The position numbers and the translations under genes were made by a program. Below are positions 1 through 10,561 of a DNA stretch of 64,000 nt, piece by piece (position 1 is the stretch's first letter; each line of letters starts with the position of its first letter). The notes under the pieces were generated by a model. The model made no database searches, was not told the origin of the DNA, and worked only from the letters and a program-made list of their open reading frames with translations. Source of the DNA: Rheum nobile (lineage: Eukaryota > Streptophyta > Magnoliopsida > Caryophyllales > Polygonaceae); contig WOAB01000211.1 of NCBI GenBank assembly GCA_027886185.1, forward strand, positions 2,580,001 through 2,644,000. Direction: 5' to 3'.

Positions 1-1141
1 CAAAACATTTACAGCCGAAGACTCGAAGATGAGCAATGTTGGGAACTCGTCCTCGAAGTAGCTCATAGGAAGTCTTCTCAAGCATAGGGCGTAGCATAGC
101 CCGATTCAGAATGTAGCAAGCTGCATTAACCGCTTCTGCCCAAAAGGATTGTGAGAGCCCACTTGATATGAGCATGGTGCGAGCCATATCTTCCAAGGTT
201 CTGTTCTATCTTTCAACAACTCCATTCTGTTGTGGAGTGTAGGGAGCTGAGAAGTTATGATCAACGCCATGTTTCCTGCAAAAGGTTAGAAAATCTCCAT
301 TCTCGAACTCAGTTCCATGATCGGAATGAATGGAACGAAGAGATACATTCAATGATTTTTCAAGCAAGGGAACTAGCTCACTAAACCTATCAAAGACTTC
401 ACTTTTAGATTTTATAAATAGTGTCCAAGTGAATCTAGAGTAATCATCAACAAGTACCAGAATATACCTGTTACCACCAATGCTTTGAACTCGCATAGGA
501 CCACAAAGATCCATGTGAATGAGTTCCAAAGGTTTAGAGGAACTCACCAGTGTTTTGGACTTGAAGGAACTACGAACCTGTTTCCCTTGAACACAGTCAG
601 AGCAGATTTCTGACTTTTCAGCATTTATTTTAGGAAGACCGCGAACAAGTTCCTTTTAATGCAGCTTGTGAATAAGCTTGATGCTTGCATGACCAACTCG
701 TTGATGCCAGAGGTTTGTTTGGTCGTCAATGGTTGATAGACACAGCTTTTCTTTGGGAACGAATTTCGGATCAATGATGTAGACGTTGTTGAACCTTTTG
801 CCTTTCAGGATCACAGTTCCCTTTCTATCTTTCACAAAGCATTCTTTAGAGGTGAAGCGAACGTCATTTCCCCCTTGATCACACAGCTGTGACACACTAA
901 TTAGATCAAAACCTAAATTCTCAACTAGGTTAACGTTACTTACCTTGATGTGATCAGTGAGATTCACACTCCCAGTTCCACAGATTGTTCCCTTTCTCTT
1001 ATCTCCGAAGGAAATGGTACCTCTTGGGTGTTGCTGAAGTGACAACATTTTTCTTCTATTTCCGATCATATGGCACGAGCAGCCACTGTCTATGTACCAT
1101 TTGTCTTGTTGTCGCACTTCGTCCTGCACAAGGTAACTCAA
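1..1141 (-). pseudogene. pol: Copia pol 5' part: protease, gag-pre-integrase, integrase core (broken)
   Basis: Reads from 1141 down to 1 and would encode the maturation protease and integrase of a Ty1/Copia element. The aspartic protease site is seen as WYIDSGCSCHM near 1090. The gag-pre-integrase HH-CC zinc module follows (NLWHQRVGHAS near 700; CSDCVQGK near 590). The integrase catalytic residues are visible: D in HMDLCGP, D in SDHGTEFEN and E in QQNGVVER (206-547). Downstream sequence (1-205) continues the core but is preceded by a stop right after VVER. A further stop near 656 separates the zinc module. Reverse transcriptase would lie left of the window. Not functional. Confidence 0.88.
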
Positions 1142-2715
1142 ACTTTTGGAACCCAGCTAAGCTTAGCTTTGCTGGAAGAATGATGTTGATATCTTATCTG
1201 TGGGTTAGAAGTAGGAATAAAGTAATAAGGATCATTCAAATCATTTATGGTATGCATCTTTTTCTTATTATTTATTTTCTGGTTCCTTTTCCTAGCATTT
1301 TCCTCCATTTGTCTTTTCTTGTGAATGCACTCATGAATATAGTGACCATTTTTGCCACAATGCCAGCATACACGATTGTAGACAACATGACCATACTTAC
1401 CATGACCAGGTCAGAATGGTCTTTCTTGCTTTCTCTGCTCAAAATTAACTTTCTTACCTTTAGTTCCTTGAGCTTGATCAATATACATCTTGTGAGCATT
1501 CTGACCATCGAGTTTGACTTTCTTTTGGCTTCTGTTCAAGAACTTTTACCTTTTCTTCTAGGAACTGGGTTTTGTCACGAGAATTTTGTAGAGCACAGTT
1601 AAGGGTTTCATTTTTCTCGACCAGTTCCCTTCTTAGTTTCTCTTTCTCAGCAGAGCATGTTTCCTCAGAATCGTTGTTACCAGAGTAGCCAAGACCATAT
1701 CGTTGCTTAACAAAAACAGTTTGATTCACAGTTTTCTCATTTATAGAGTGAGTGAGATGATCAAGTTTGTTCATTATTTCAGCAAGCATAGAAGAAGTGG
1801 TCTTTTCAATGTCCGTGGAAGGAACAGTAGGATTGTCAACATGCATGGGTTCTTTTTTAACAGTGATGCAAGAATCACACTTCCTAGAAGAAGTAACAAC
1901 TAATTTCTCAGTTTCATCAAGTTTCTTACTCCAGACAGAGTTTTCAGTGGATAGGCAAGAGATCTCATCTTCATATTCTTCTAGTTTCTCTTGAAGGGAA
2001 CTAGTTTCCTTTCCATGTTTCTTAATGATCTTTATCACATGTTTTTTATCACATTCAAGAAGAGATTTGATAAAGTCAGAAGAGGATACCTCGGAGTCAT
2101 CTGATTCAGTTGAATATTCCTTAGCCATCAAGCATCTTCCTTCAAAAGTTCCCTTTGTATCCAGTTCCCCTTCAGAGTCTTCTGAGTCGTCGCTAAAGGT
2201 AGCAAAAATGGATTTATTCTGCATAGGCTTATCATCTTCATTTGAATTCTTAGGACAGTTCCTAGCAAGGTGTCCTCTTTCCTTGCATTGATAGCAAGCA
2301 TATTCGGAGAGATCTCTCTTTTGGAAGTTTTTCTTGAACTTTCCTTTGATGAAGTGCTTCTTGATGTGGATGTCATCTCATCCTCTTCTTCTTCAAGATC
2401 TGAGTTTTCTTTCTCCATCTCCAACCTTGAGAAAGCCTTTGATATTTTTAAGGTGATTCCCTTCTCCATCTTCTTTGTAGAGCTTGCTTTGAGTGCCTCC
2501 CTTTCTTCAACTTCAAGTTTCCCTATGATTTGAGTTAAGGGAAGACCTTGAATACCAGGGGTAGTCTTTAGCACTCTTTTGATAAGGCTGAATTGGAGTT
2601 GAGTCCATTGATGATGACGAGGGATTTGGACCATTCATCAAGCTTTATGTTAGCATTGTTGAGTTTGGTGACGAGTCTTGTGAAACGTGAGTGGTATTGA
2701 GAGATGTTCTCAGTT
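1142..2715 (-). pseudogene. gag: Copia gag with two zinc knuckles and coiled coil (5'-truncated, frameshifted)
   Basis: Capsid and nucleocapsid precursor of the left family C copy. The 5' end is lost at about 2715, within the gag core (segment resembling SQYHSRFTRLV). A first CCHC knuckle, ACYQCKERGHLARNCPK, lies near 2255-2300. A stretch of about 240 residues rich in Lys, Glu and Ser (1478-2224) follows and looks like coiled coil. A second knuckle, CWHCGKNGHYIHEC, is near 1330-1390. The reading frame changes at least twice across these pieces, so this is a pseudogene. The same two-knuckle design recurs at 6045-9470, 15273-17189 and 26401-28436. Confidence 0.83.
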
Positions 2716-3181
2716 TCCAATCAAAGGAATGATGTTCGCCAATGAGGCAGACAAGAAAACATGATTTAGGGCTTGCCCTGTTTCCTTATATAATCACTGA
2801 GCAAAATTCTATCTTTAAAGAGCCATTGCCGAATTTTTTCAAATAAGGGAACCCATAAATATTTCAAACGGCCACAAGATATTCTGAAGCCGAAGGGAAC
2901 TCATAATTCTCCCCATAATAATATATGCAGAACAATCAAATCAATCGGGCTTGAATTCCCCAGAATTCTCAGAGAGCAAACGACTAGATGTGCAATAACT
3001 ACCCTTGGGAAGTGGACGCTGACAGAGCTCAATTTGAAATCTGGCCGTTTGAAGCACAAATCCCAGTTCCTTTCCTCAGTGAATGACATGAAACCGGAGA
3101 GATATGGGTACATTTTATGTAGGGAACCAAGCAATCACTCAAGAAAAGTACGTACCCATATAAATAAAATTAGGAAGGCAA
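2716..3181 (-). repeat. Copia pol-to-ORF3 spacer block, misplaced upstream of gag
   Basis: This non-coding block is clearly similar, on the same strand, to 63560-63973, where it lies upstream of the third ORF of element C3. Shared landmarks include TTTCAAATAAGGGAACCCAT and the run ending ATAAATAAAATTAGGAAGGC. Here it lies directly 5' of a truncated gag, which is the wrong place. I infer a deletion or recombination junction at about 2715. Similarity to the C3 copy stops abruptly after AGGAAGGCA, at about 3181. Confidence 0.75.
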
Positions 3182-3751
3182 ATTGAAGAAAGTCGAAGGA
3201 AAAGGAACTTGGATGCTGAGATTGGTGGTCATGTGTATTACCCAACTAACCTGCAGGAGCAAAGGAACTCTCATTCCCACAAACCCAGAAAAGCCAAGCT
3301 TGTCTGAGTGCGTAAGTCTTAATTGAATTGCAGGTTGAAGTGAGATGCCTAGTTCCCTACAAATTGAGAATTAATGATTGGGACGCAGAATTGAAGATTT
3401 TTTAAGCTCATCTCAATTCAGAGGAATAACAGAGGAAATATGTCCTTTGTTAAAGAGAGATTTGTATGAAGAAGTAGAAAACAATGAAGGGAACTCCAAT
3501 GCAAATGGAAATGATGGAGGGTCACAAGTTGGTGATGTTAGTTCCCAGTGTTAGTATGAAGGGAACTACAAGTATCAGAAGTCAATGATTCAGGGGGAAC
3601 TGATGTAAATAAGGAAATTCGTCACCTCAGCTGCTTATAGTTCCCAAGTCCTATTGTTGGAATCATCTTGGTGGTCAAGGTATGTTTTTTTGACACTATT
3701 CTTATCATGTGTGATGTTTCTAGTGCCTTTAACTTCATGTAGTATTCAGTT

Positions 3752-3937
3752 CCTCATGCTAGGACCAAACATATAGATATAAGACATCATTTCTTGCGTG
3801 ATCATATTGAAAAAGGGAACATTTTGCTGGAGCAGTGTAGGACTGAGGATCAAATTGCCGATATATTCACCAAAGCATTGAATCGTGAACCGTTTGAGAC
3901 CCTAAGGTTGCTTCTGGGAATGATTTCCCTAAACTAG
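3752..3937 (+). pseudogene. pol: Copia RNase H C-terminal fragment
   Basis: About 61 codons ending at the natural TAG (3935-3937). Recognisable motifs are ARTKHIDIRHHFLRDH, then DQIADIFTKALNREPFE and LGMISLN, the hallmark C-terminus of Ty1/Copia pol. The same ending occurs at 43591 in element D and 23179 in element B. Upstream RT and most of RNase H are deleted. It marks the pol stop against which the downstream hairpin is spaced (201 nt). Confidence 0.9.
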
Positions 3938-4138
3938 TAGTTCCGGTTGTTTTTACTAGTTCCCTTGCTTTGACTAGATTTGATATTTTCTATGATTTCA
4001 TTGACAATTTTGATGATATTTGATCTTGTGATGGCCTCGCATGTCCTGTAATAGTTGTTCTAAAGCATGATCTTAATTATCTTGCATGATTTTATGGTAT
4101 AATTGAATCTTGATTACATCTCTTAGTTGGCCTCAAAA

Positions 4139-4261
4139 TAGTCGATTTGATCTTATCTATCCATCATCATAAGCCGAAATGATAATTGACTATAAACCGT
4201 CCTAAGCCTGACTGCATTGTTTAATTCCCTATGAGCCCTCCTTAGTCCAAATCTGGGAATT
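4139..4261 (+). promoter_or_regulatory. Conserved RNA hairpin pair downstream of pol (copy C)
   Basis: Hairpin 1 (4139-4192) has outer arms TAGTCGATT / AATTGACTA (one G-T pair) and inner arms TCAT / ATGA around a loop with AAGCC. Hairpin 2 (4223-4261) has arms AATTCCC / GGGAATT enclosing TATGAGCCC. Equivalent pairs occur at the same distance after pol in elements A, B and D, with compensatory stem changes. The function is unknown; an RNA-level role in the genomic transcript is inferred. Confidence 0.7.
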
Positions 4262-4910
4262 ATCTTTGTGGTGTCAAAATTGCCAACCTCTTTTCTCTTG
4301 ATCATGGGTACGTATTTTTCTTGAGTGTTGCTTGGTTCTCTACATACATGTACCCATATCTATCATATTCCGTGTCACAAATTGAGGAAAGGAACTGAGG
4401 AAAGGAACTCGGAATTACTCTCAACGTCTAGAATTCAAATTTGCTGAAATTTCGCTACTTCCCGAGAAAAAAATAATGCAAAAGATCTTGTGAACGTTGG
4501 AGTGCTGATCTGGGTTTTCTATTCTTGGATAAAAATTTCTGCGAGTTCCCTTAGTAAAAAAAATGTTGAAAGAAAGAAGCCATTTGTGCAGTCCGAAGTG
4601 AAGAAAATGAAGGAGGAGCAGAAACCTGAGAAGTAGTTCCCCTGGTTCCCTACTCAGTTGACACGGAGCCCTTAGTTCCCTTAGGATCCCACTTCCACAT
4701 TATGATCCTTTTTTGTGTCTCTCTGAGTGCTTTATTGTTATATGTTGTCTTTGCTTCTCTTAGATTTAATGAAATATTTTGATGTCCTTGCGTTGTTGTC
4801 TTGCCTTCAACTTCTATTACGGTGCCATTTCTCTAGAGGTCAAAGCAAGTAATTGGTTCTCTCTAAATTGTCTATGCTTATCATCTAACTGTTTCTTTTC
4901 GATGATGTCA

Positions 4911-5138
4911 AAAGGGGGAATGAACTCTGCAACCTGGAACTAATAGGATGAAAGGAACTCTGAACTAGTTGTCTCTTTAAGGGGGAATTAAGGAACCCGG
5001 TTGATGTTAAGGGGGAATATGCAATTCACTAATGATTATTCTACATCTAGTTATGTTCTGTTTTTCATCATATATCATTCATGCATATTTTAGATATGTC
5101 AGGTTTTACATGTTTATCATCATCAAAAATGGGGAAAT
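4911..5138 (+). other. Repeated polypurine tracts before the 3' LTR
   Basis: AAAGGGGGAA at 4911-4920, AAGGGGGAATTA near 4979-4990 and AAGGGGGAATAT near 5009-5020 precede the final AAAAATGGGGAAAT (5125-5138), which abuts LTR1. The last is the expected plus-strand primer. Several spaced copies of the tract are a described feature of Sireviruses, and the same pattern is seen before the 3' LTRs of D and C3. Confidence 0.75.
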
Positions 5139-5993
5139 TGTTAGGAAGTGAACTTTTGGGAACTCCAGTTCCCTACCTAGTTCCCTTCCTCAGTTTTCCT
5201 AGTTTTGATAATGACAAACACTTTTGCTACTAATAGTTCCACATGTGTAGTGGAGCAGGGAACTCAGGTTCGAGAAAAGAAGAACAGAGACCAAGAAGTC
5301 AGTTTTGGGAACTGGCATGGGAACTCAGGAGCAACGAAGTCGCGCAAACTAGAAAGAGATTTCAAGAGCGGCGGCTGGCTAGGGTAGATCTTTTATCTTA
5401 GAGAGATAAGATAAAAAATATTCTTGTTTCCATATATTTAGGAGATTATTTGAATATCTTTTATGGAAGCAAAAATATGTAAAATCGGGAAAGATATTAT
5501 TTGGTAACAAATATTATCTTTTCTGATTTCTTTTGGTTATTTTACTTGTGTAAATCAACCAGTTGTAGATATTATTCTACATGGACGAAATGTATAAGTA
5601 AAGTAATTGAAACTCTATCATCTCTAACAATTCAAGAATTCATCCAGAGTTGAACGTGAAGAGAAATCGTCCTTGTTCTTGTGAGAAGAACTGTGTAAGT
5701 CACTTGCTTGTTGTGTGCTTGATTAGGTCGAACTAGGTAGAGAGTCTTAAGTGTGTCTTAAGTCTTTAATCTGTGTGTTCTATTCTAGTTTATTGTAATC
5801 GAAGCATTAATAAAAGAAGTAGACTTTGAAATCCTCTTGAAAAAGAGGTAGTGGGTTTTATCCTGGATAACTAGTTGGTTATCAAAGGTTCTCACTCTAA
5901 GGAACTAGTCTTGATTCTGTGTAATTTACATATTCCGATGCTAAGGAACTGAATTCTCAGTTCCCTTTGATTTCTAACACGTACGATCCTATA
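5139..5993 (+). repeat. Family C LTR1
   Basis: Begins TGTTAGGAAGTGAACTTTTG right after a polypurine tract and ends ...ACGTACGATCCTATA just before the tRNA-Met primer site. The expected CA end appears decayed to TA; LTR2 ends ATACA. It aligns along its length with LTR2 (9711-10561) and with the split LTR of C3 (19893-20278 plus 29366-29830). Because sequence before it is 3' spacer and sequence after it is 5' leader, it is shared by two element copies. Confidence 0.88.
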
Positions 5994-5995
5994 AT

Positions 5996-6007
5996 TGGTA
6001 TCAGAGC
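5996..6007 (+). other. Primer binding site (initiator tRNA-Met)
   Basis: TGGTATCAGAGC two bases after LTR1 matches the 3' end complement of plant initiator tRNA-Met, the usual Copia minus-strand primer. The same string occurs after the 5' LTRs of elements A, B and D. Confidence 0.9.
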
Positions 6008-6322
6008 AGGCGCTCTAGATTTGTGTTAGTTTATAGATTTCAAGATGACTAGCTCAAGTGAATTCACTCTAGGAATTTCGATCAACAAGACTCACATTCG
6101 GAAGAAAGGAGAAATGTGTTTAATGGCTAAGGAGGACTCAATGAAATCAGATGACTCTGAGGTATTCTCTTATGACTTTACTAAATCTTTTCTTGACTGT
6201 GATAAGAAGCAATTGATTAAAATTATTAGAAAACTTGGAAAAGAGAATAGTTCCCTTCAGGAAAGACTAGATGAATGTGAAGAAGAAATTTCATGCTTAT
6301 CTACTAAAAATTCTGTTTGGAG

Positions 6323-8685
6323 TGTAACACCCCCATATTTCCTCGAAAGGTATTACTGCCAGTGACCTCGGATTCCACATCCGAAGTCACCCCAGGCTTT
6401 TCCAGTTGATATAAATCATCAAAACAACAGTTATAATACGACATATCATAACTTTCATTAAAACCAAAGTCTCGGAATTACAACATAATCCCAAATACAT
6501 CAGAAATACAGCGGAAGTCTTAATACAAAACATGTTTAACACAGCGGAAGTCTTTTTAAATAACTAACAAATGGGTCTTGATCGTAATGATCATCCACCA
6601 AGGATCTTAACCTGAATAAACTTGTCAAAAAAAAAACACCGTTCGCCTTCATAGTTGTTCTAACCTTCACGGAACTGCAACTTATCTGATGTGCCGAAAT
6701 GAACGGATGACACCAGCCAACCATGCAGAGAACAATTACGGTTGGTTAGTCTAATGAAAGACTAAGCAAGGGTACAAACAGAGTGGTTCGAAATAGTCGT
6801 ATTAGGTTAGACTCATCGCCTCTCGAATAAAAGTCGATAACGATAGTCAACCACCATACTCCTACTAGAATATGTGAAAAGACATGATCAAGAGAAGATT
6901 ATGGAAGACCGAGTCTTCACAGCAATCAACCCAAAAGAAGACTCCAACGAATTGAGTCTTATCGGAAACATGACAAATGTTGGGAAACATTACAATTATA
7001 CACAAGCGTTCAAAACGACTTGATGTTTCGGTTCACGACCAACCTCACCGCATAATGCGAATCCAGATTAGAAAGAGAACTTTACTCTGATCAAAGTCAA
7101 GACGAGTTTTCCTAGATGCACTACTCGCCCAAGGGTATATTAATTATGTGCGACAACGGCACTTATCTCATTTAATTCCAAAACACGCATCACGTTATAA
7201 GCTTTTAAATATATGTTTCGTCATGAGGGACATATATCGAAGGAAATCATTCCCAAGGTTTATGACACTAGCTAAGTGCACCACCTCTATACTCGGATAG
7301 AGGACGATCATGATCCACAAGATGGTGTTCGGGATCAGCACCCTCTCCACCAGATTATAAAGAAACGACTGGACCCCGCAGAGTCCAAGCATTCCTACGA
7401 ATACTCGTGCTAACTAAACAGTTCAAGCAGACAATAGTCCACATCCATGCCCTTTAGGCAATCAACAAAAACATATATCTATAATAGCATCGTTCTAGCA
7501 GATATACAACCTATTATAATATCATGTTTTAATTATATCATTTAACAAAACTGTTCCCAACGAAAACAGTAAATCATCTCAAATTAATTAACAACTAAAC
7601 AATTGATAATTAATGGAAATATGGAATGATAAGCAAGAGTAAACCGCCACTTGCCTTATATTAGTCGAGTTTGAAAAAGCTTAGAAACGACGGGTTCTTG
7701 GGTCAGAAGCAGGGACATATCTCGGATAATAAATCCCTATGAAACGACCCATAACGAGACCCTAAGTTAGATTCAATATCACATAAATGAATCTAAAAGA
7801 ATACGAAAAGAATCGAAGGAGCCAAGCCTCGCCCAAGACCACAACACCCAAGAACACACATCACGGACCCAGCTCACCGCGGGTGCGGCAGTCTCACCGC
7901 TGGGTGCGGTGGCTGGCCGCGGGGTGCGGTGGTGGTCTACCGCGGGTGCGGTCAGGAGACAGAGGCGAGGGGCTTGACAACGAAACTTCAGAAAACTCAC
8001 CAAATCCGCTTCGTTGGCCTTGGTTCGCTTGGGGTTTGATCTCAACACTCCTTACACCTTCAAACACCACTTGGGAGGACCTTTGTCACTCAAAGGGAAC
8101 TCCGGCGACACTCCGGCGAGAGCTTGGAAAATCCGACAACAATGGAGGAAGAAATTTCAGAGGAGGAAGATGAAGTTTCAGCTGTGCATCTTCCTCTACA
8201 ATTCTCTCCCTTTTATAGGCCAACTAAGGAGGGGAACAAGCAGGTGACAAGCCCTCGACCAGATGGGAAGGCTAGGCAAAGCTAGGCCTGCAGCTCCGGC
8301 GAAGTCAGAAGCCTTATCACGATGACGACAGTGCTGACGACCACCGCGGGGTGCGGCAGGGTGCGGTGAGTCCCCCCTGGCCGACTCTGATTTTGGCTTG
8401 CACCGCGGGTGCGGCCACTTGACCGTGGGGTGCGGTCAAGGCCATTTTCACCTCCTTTTGTCCGATTACTTTTGGGTTAGTTTCTTAACCCCGGGTTAAA
8501 TATATTCGTACACGAACGACAATTTAACCCCGAAAATACGTCAACTGTATTTTATATTACTCAGAAAAATATTACAGAGATCAAACATGTTACAAAATGT
8601 CCGAACTTCTTTGAATTTGATCCGACCTGTAATACGGGAGTTGGAAAATTTCCAAAATATCCTTATAAAAATGAGGGATATTACA
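6323..8685 (-). mobile_element. Solo LTR of a Ty3/Gypsy element inserted in gag
   Basis: A 2363-bp segment bounded by TGTAACACCC and GATATTACA and flanked by a perfect 5-bp duplication TGGAG (6318-6322 and 8686-8690). The gag frame reads through when it is removed. There is no primer site, polypurine tract or long ORF, which fits a solo LTR left by LTR-LTR recombination. Read on the minus strand it starts TGTAATATCCC and ends GGGGTGTTACA, an end pattern I associate with Tekay/Del-type chromovirus LTRs. That lineage call is tentative, and the strand follows from it. Confidence 0.8.
7871..8440. repeat. GC-rich degenerate repeat clusters in the solo LTR
   Basis: Variants of ACCGCGGGGTGCGGT recur about eight times in two clusters, about 7877-7957 and 8341-8440, separated by about 380 bp. 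They are far more GC-rich than the rest of the window. Function unknown. The open frames across them look like composition effects rather than genes. Confidence 0.7.
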
Positions 8686-9710
8686 TGGAGCAAGAAACTT
8701 GATGAAACTGAAAAATTGCTTGCTAGTTCCTCTAGAAAGTGCGATTCATGTACTGCTCTTGAAAAGGAACTAGCACAACTTAAAGATTCTACAAGTATGT
8801 CTAACGTTTCCCATGTTTCATGTGATAATTGTACTGCTCTTGAAAAGGAACTAGCACATCTTAAAGATTTTGCAAGCATGTCTAGCATTTCCCATGTTTT
8901 ATCTAACAATTGTGTTGTTCTTGGAAAGGAACTTAAGCATGCTAAGAATTGTCAGAGTTCCCTTACTCCAGAAAATGATTTGCTTATTGATATCATAGAT
9001 AAGTTTGATGTGTTGAATACTTCTATTAATGAAAAAACTATCAATCAAACTGTCTTTGTTAAATCTAGATATGGAATTGGATATGATGATGAGAATTCTG
9101 ATGATAGTTGCTCTTCTGCTAGAGAAAAACTGTCTAGGGAACTAGCTGAGAAAAATGACATTCTTGATAAAGCTCTTCAAACATGTCGTGATAAAAATCA
9201 ATTTCTTGAAGAAAAGGTTAAGGTTCTTGAACAGGGACCCTCAAAAGTAAAGGATTGGTTTCATGGTCGGAATGCTCATCACATATATGTTAACCAAGCC
9301 CAAGGGAACTCAGGTAAAGGAATTGACTTTCAACGGAAAAAATGGAGAATCCCTTTAGACCTGATCGTGGAAAACATGGTCATATTGTGTATAATCGTGT
9401 TTGCTGGCATTGTGGTAAAAATGGTCATCATATTCATGATTGCATTTATAAGAAAGTTGTAAAATCGTGGGCGCCGATGAGGAAGACAAGATATTCGGTT
9501 GTTCGAGAAACCCTTTATTTATATGGGTACGATAAATAAAACACAATTATAAAAAGAATTAAGGAACTCGGTTTGATGTTAAGGGGGAATATGCAATTCA
9601 CTATTGATTATTCTACATCTAGTTATGTTCTGTTTTTCCTCATATATTTTTCATGCCTATTTTCGATATGTCAGGTTCTACATGTTTGTCATCATCAAAA
9701 AGGGGAAAAT

Positions 9711-10561
9711 TGTTAGGAAGTGAACTTTTGGGAACTCCAGTTCCCTACCTAGTTCCCTTCCTCAGTTTTCCTAGTTTTGATAATGACAAACACTTTTGCT
9801 ATTAATATTTCCATAAGTGTTGATGAACATGGAACTCTGGAATTGGAAGCACACGACAGAGACCAAGATGCCAGATTTGGGAACTGGCGTAAGGAACTGA
9901 AGCTCGCTGACGCTGGAAGAACTTGGAACAAGAGATGAAGAGCGGCGACGATCCGTTTAGGGTAGATCTTTACTTAGAGAGAGAAGTTAAAGATTATCCT
10001 GTTTCCATATTATCTTAGGAGTTAAAAGTATATCTTTTATGGAAATGGAAATTGTAAAATCGTGGGAGATTATATTTGGTAACAAATATTATCTTTTCGA
10101 TTACTTTTTGATTATTTTATTTGTGTAATTCGGTTGTTAGAGATTTGTTTCTTCCATCAATTAAATTGCATAAATAGAATAGTTGAAACTCTCTCACACT
10201 TACGCACTCACGCACATTGCTTACAGAGAAGAAAACCGAGCCTAGTTCTTTGAAGAAGAACTGTAAGTCGATTGTCTTGTTGCTTGCTTGATTTGGTCGA
10301 ACTAGGTAGAGAGTCCTTAGTGTGTCTAAGACTTAATCCGTGTGTTCTATCCTGGTTGATTGTAATCGAAGCATTAATACAAGAAGTAGACTTTGAAATC
10401 CTCTTGCAAAAGATGTAGTGGGTTTTATCCTGGATAACTAGTTGGTTATCAAAGGTTCCCACTCTAAGGAATTTGTCTTGATTCTGTTATTGTTTACTTA
10501 TTTCGTTGCTAAGAAACTGGACTTCCAGTTCCCTTTGATTACTAACACGTACGATCATACA
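9711..10561 (+). repeat. Family C LTR2
   Basis: Starts TGTTAGGAAGTG after AAAAAGGGGAAAAT (a polypurine tract) and ends ...ACGTACGATCATACA. Length 851 bp against 855 for LTR1. Beyond it the sequence (GTATTGGTTATCG) no longer continues as the Copia leader, so this is the outer right end of the chain. Confidence 0.87.

Larger units (their letters stand above)
1..3181 (-). mobile_element. Sirevirus-like Ty1/Copia remnant (family C, left copy)
   Basis: Minus-strand Copia element cut by the window start. Reading right to left it gives gag, protease, gag-pre-integrase and integrase core, the Copia order. The gag 5' end is missing: at about 2715 coding sequence joins directly to a non-coding block (2716-3181) that normally lies between pol and the third ORF. 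The right border at about 3181 abuts a plus-strand copy of the same family. No LTR of this copy is visible. Sirevirus affiliation is inferred from the two-knuckle gag and, in sister copies, repeated polypurine tracts and a third ORF. Confidence 0.85.
3182..5138 (+). mobile_element. Plus-strand family C Copia remnant: internal debris to polypurine tract
   Basis: Remains of a plus-strand Copia internal region with large deletions. Near 3260-3330 is a gag C-terminal piece (KPRKAKLV, like the PGKAKLAWVA ends of elements A and B). At 3440-3600 is an Asn/Gly/Glu-rich stretch like the integrase-to-RT linker. At 3752-3937 is the end of RNase H. A pol-to-ORF3 spacer with conserved hairpins (4139-4261) follows, then a few codons of the third ORF end (about 4560-4636) and polypurine tracts leading to LTR1. 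It is oriented opposite to 1-3181. Confidence 0.75.
6045..9470 (+). pseudogene. gag: Copia gag with internal deletion, split by a solo LTR
   Basis: Two segments, 6045-6322 and 8691 to about 9470, form one reading frame once the inserted LTR and one TGGAG copy are set aside. The first 20 or so codons jump straight to CLMAKEDSMKSDDSE, which in the left copy lies after the first knuckle. The gag core and first zinc knuckle are therefore deleted. The middle is a charged, coiled-coil-like stretch with an internal repeat (CTALEKELAQLKD and CTALEKELAHLKD). The second knuckle, CWHCGKNGHHIHDC, is near 9399-9440 but in a shifted frame. Downstream, pol is missing and 3' spacer follows. Non-functional. 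Confidence 0.83.
5139..10561 (+). mobile_element. Family C Copia element with internal deletion (LTR1 - gag remnant - LTR2)
   Basis: Two LTRs of 855 and 851 bp in the same orientation bracket a primer site, a deleted gag and a short 3' spacer with a polypurine tract. Protease, integrase, RT and RNase H are absent, so this copy is non-autonomous. A Gypsy solo LTR splits the gag. LTR1 also serves as the 3' LTR for the debris at 3182-5138, so the whole is an LTR-internal-LTR-internal chain rather than a simple insertion. I could not define a target-site duplication. Confidence 0.8.

Noticed and set aside
985..1602. 205-aa plus-strand frame with hydrophobic stretches
   Set aside because: Antisense shadow of gag and pol coding on the minus strand. 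The hydrophobicity comes from reading Lys/Glu-rich codons backwards.
5995..6010. TGGTATCAGAGC strings as possible tRNA genes
   Set aside because: Only a dozen tRNA-complementary bases next to LTRs with no cloverleaf. These are primer binding sites.
7779..8173. Overlapping frames of 89 and 128 aa on both strands in the GC-rich part of the solo LTR
   Set aside because: Low-complexity Pro/Arg/Gly composition follows the GC-rich repeats. No domain and no sister copy support coding.
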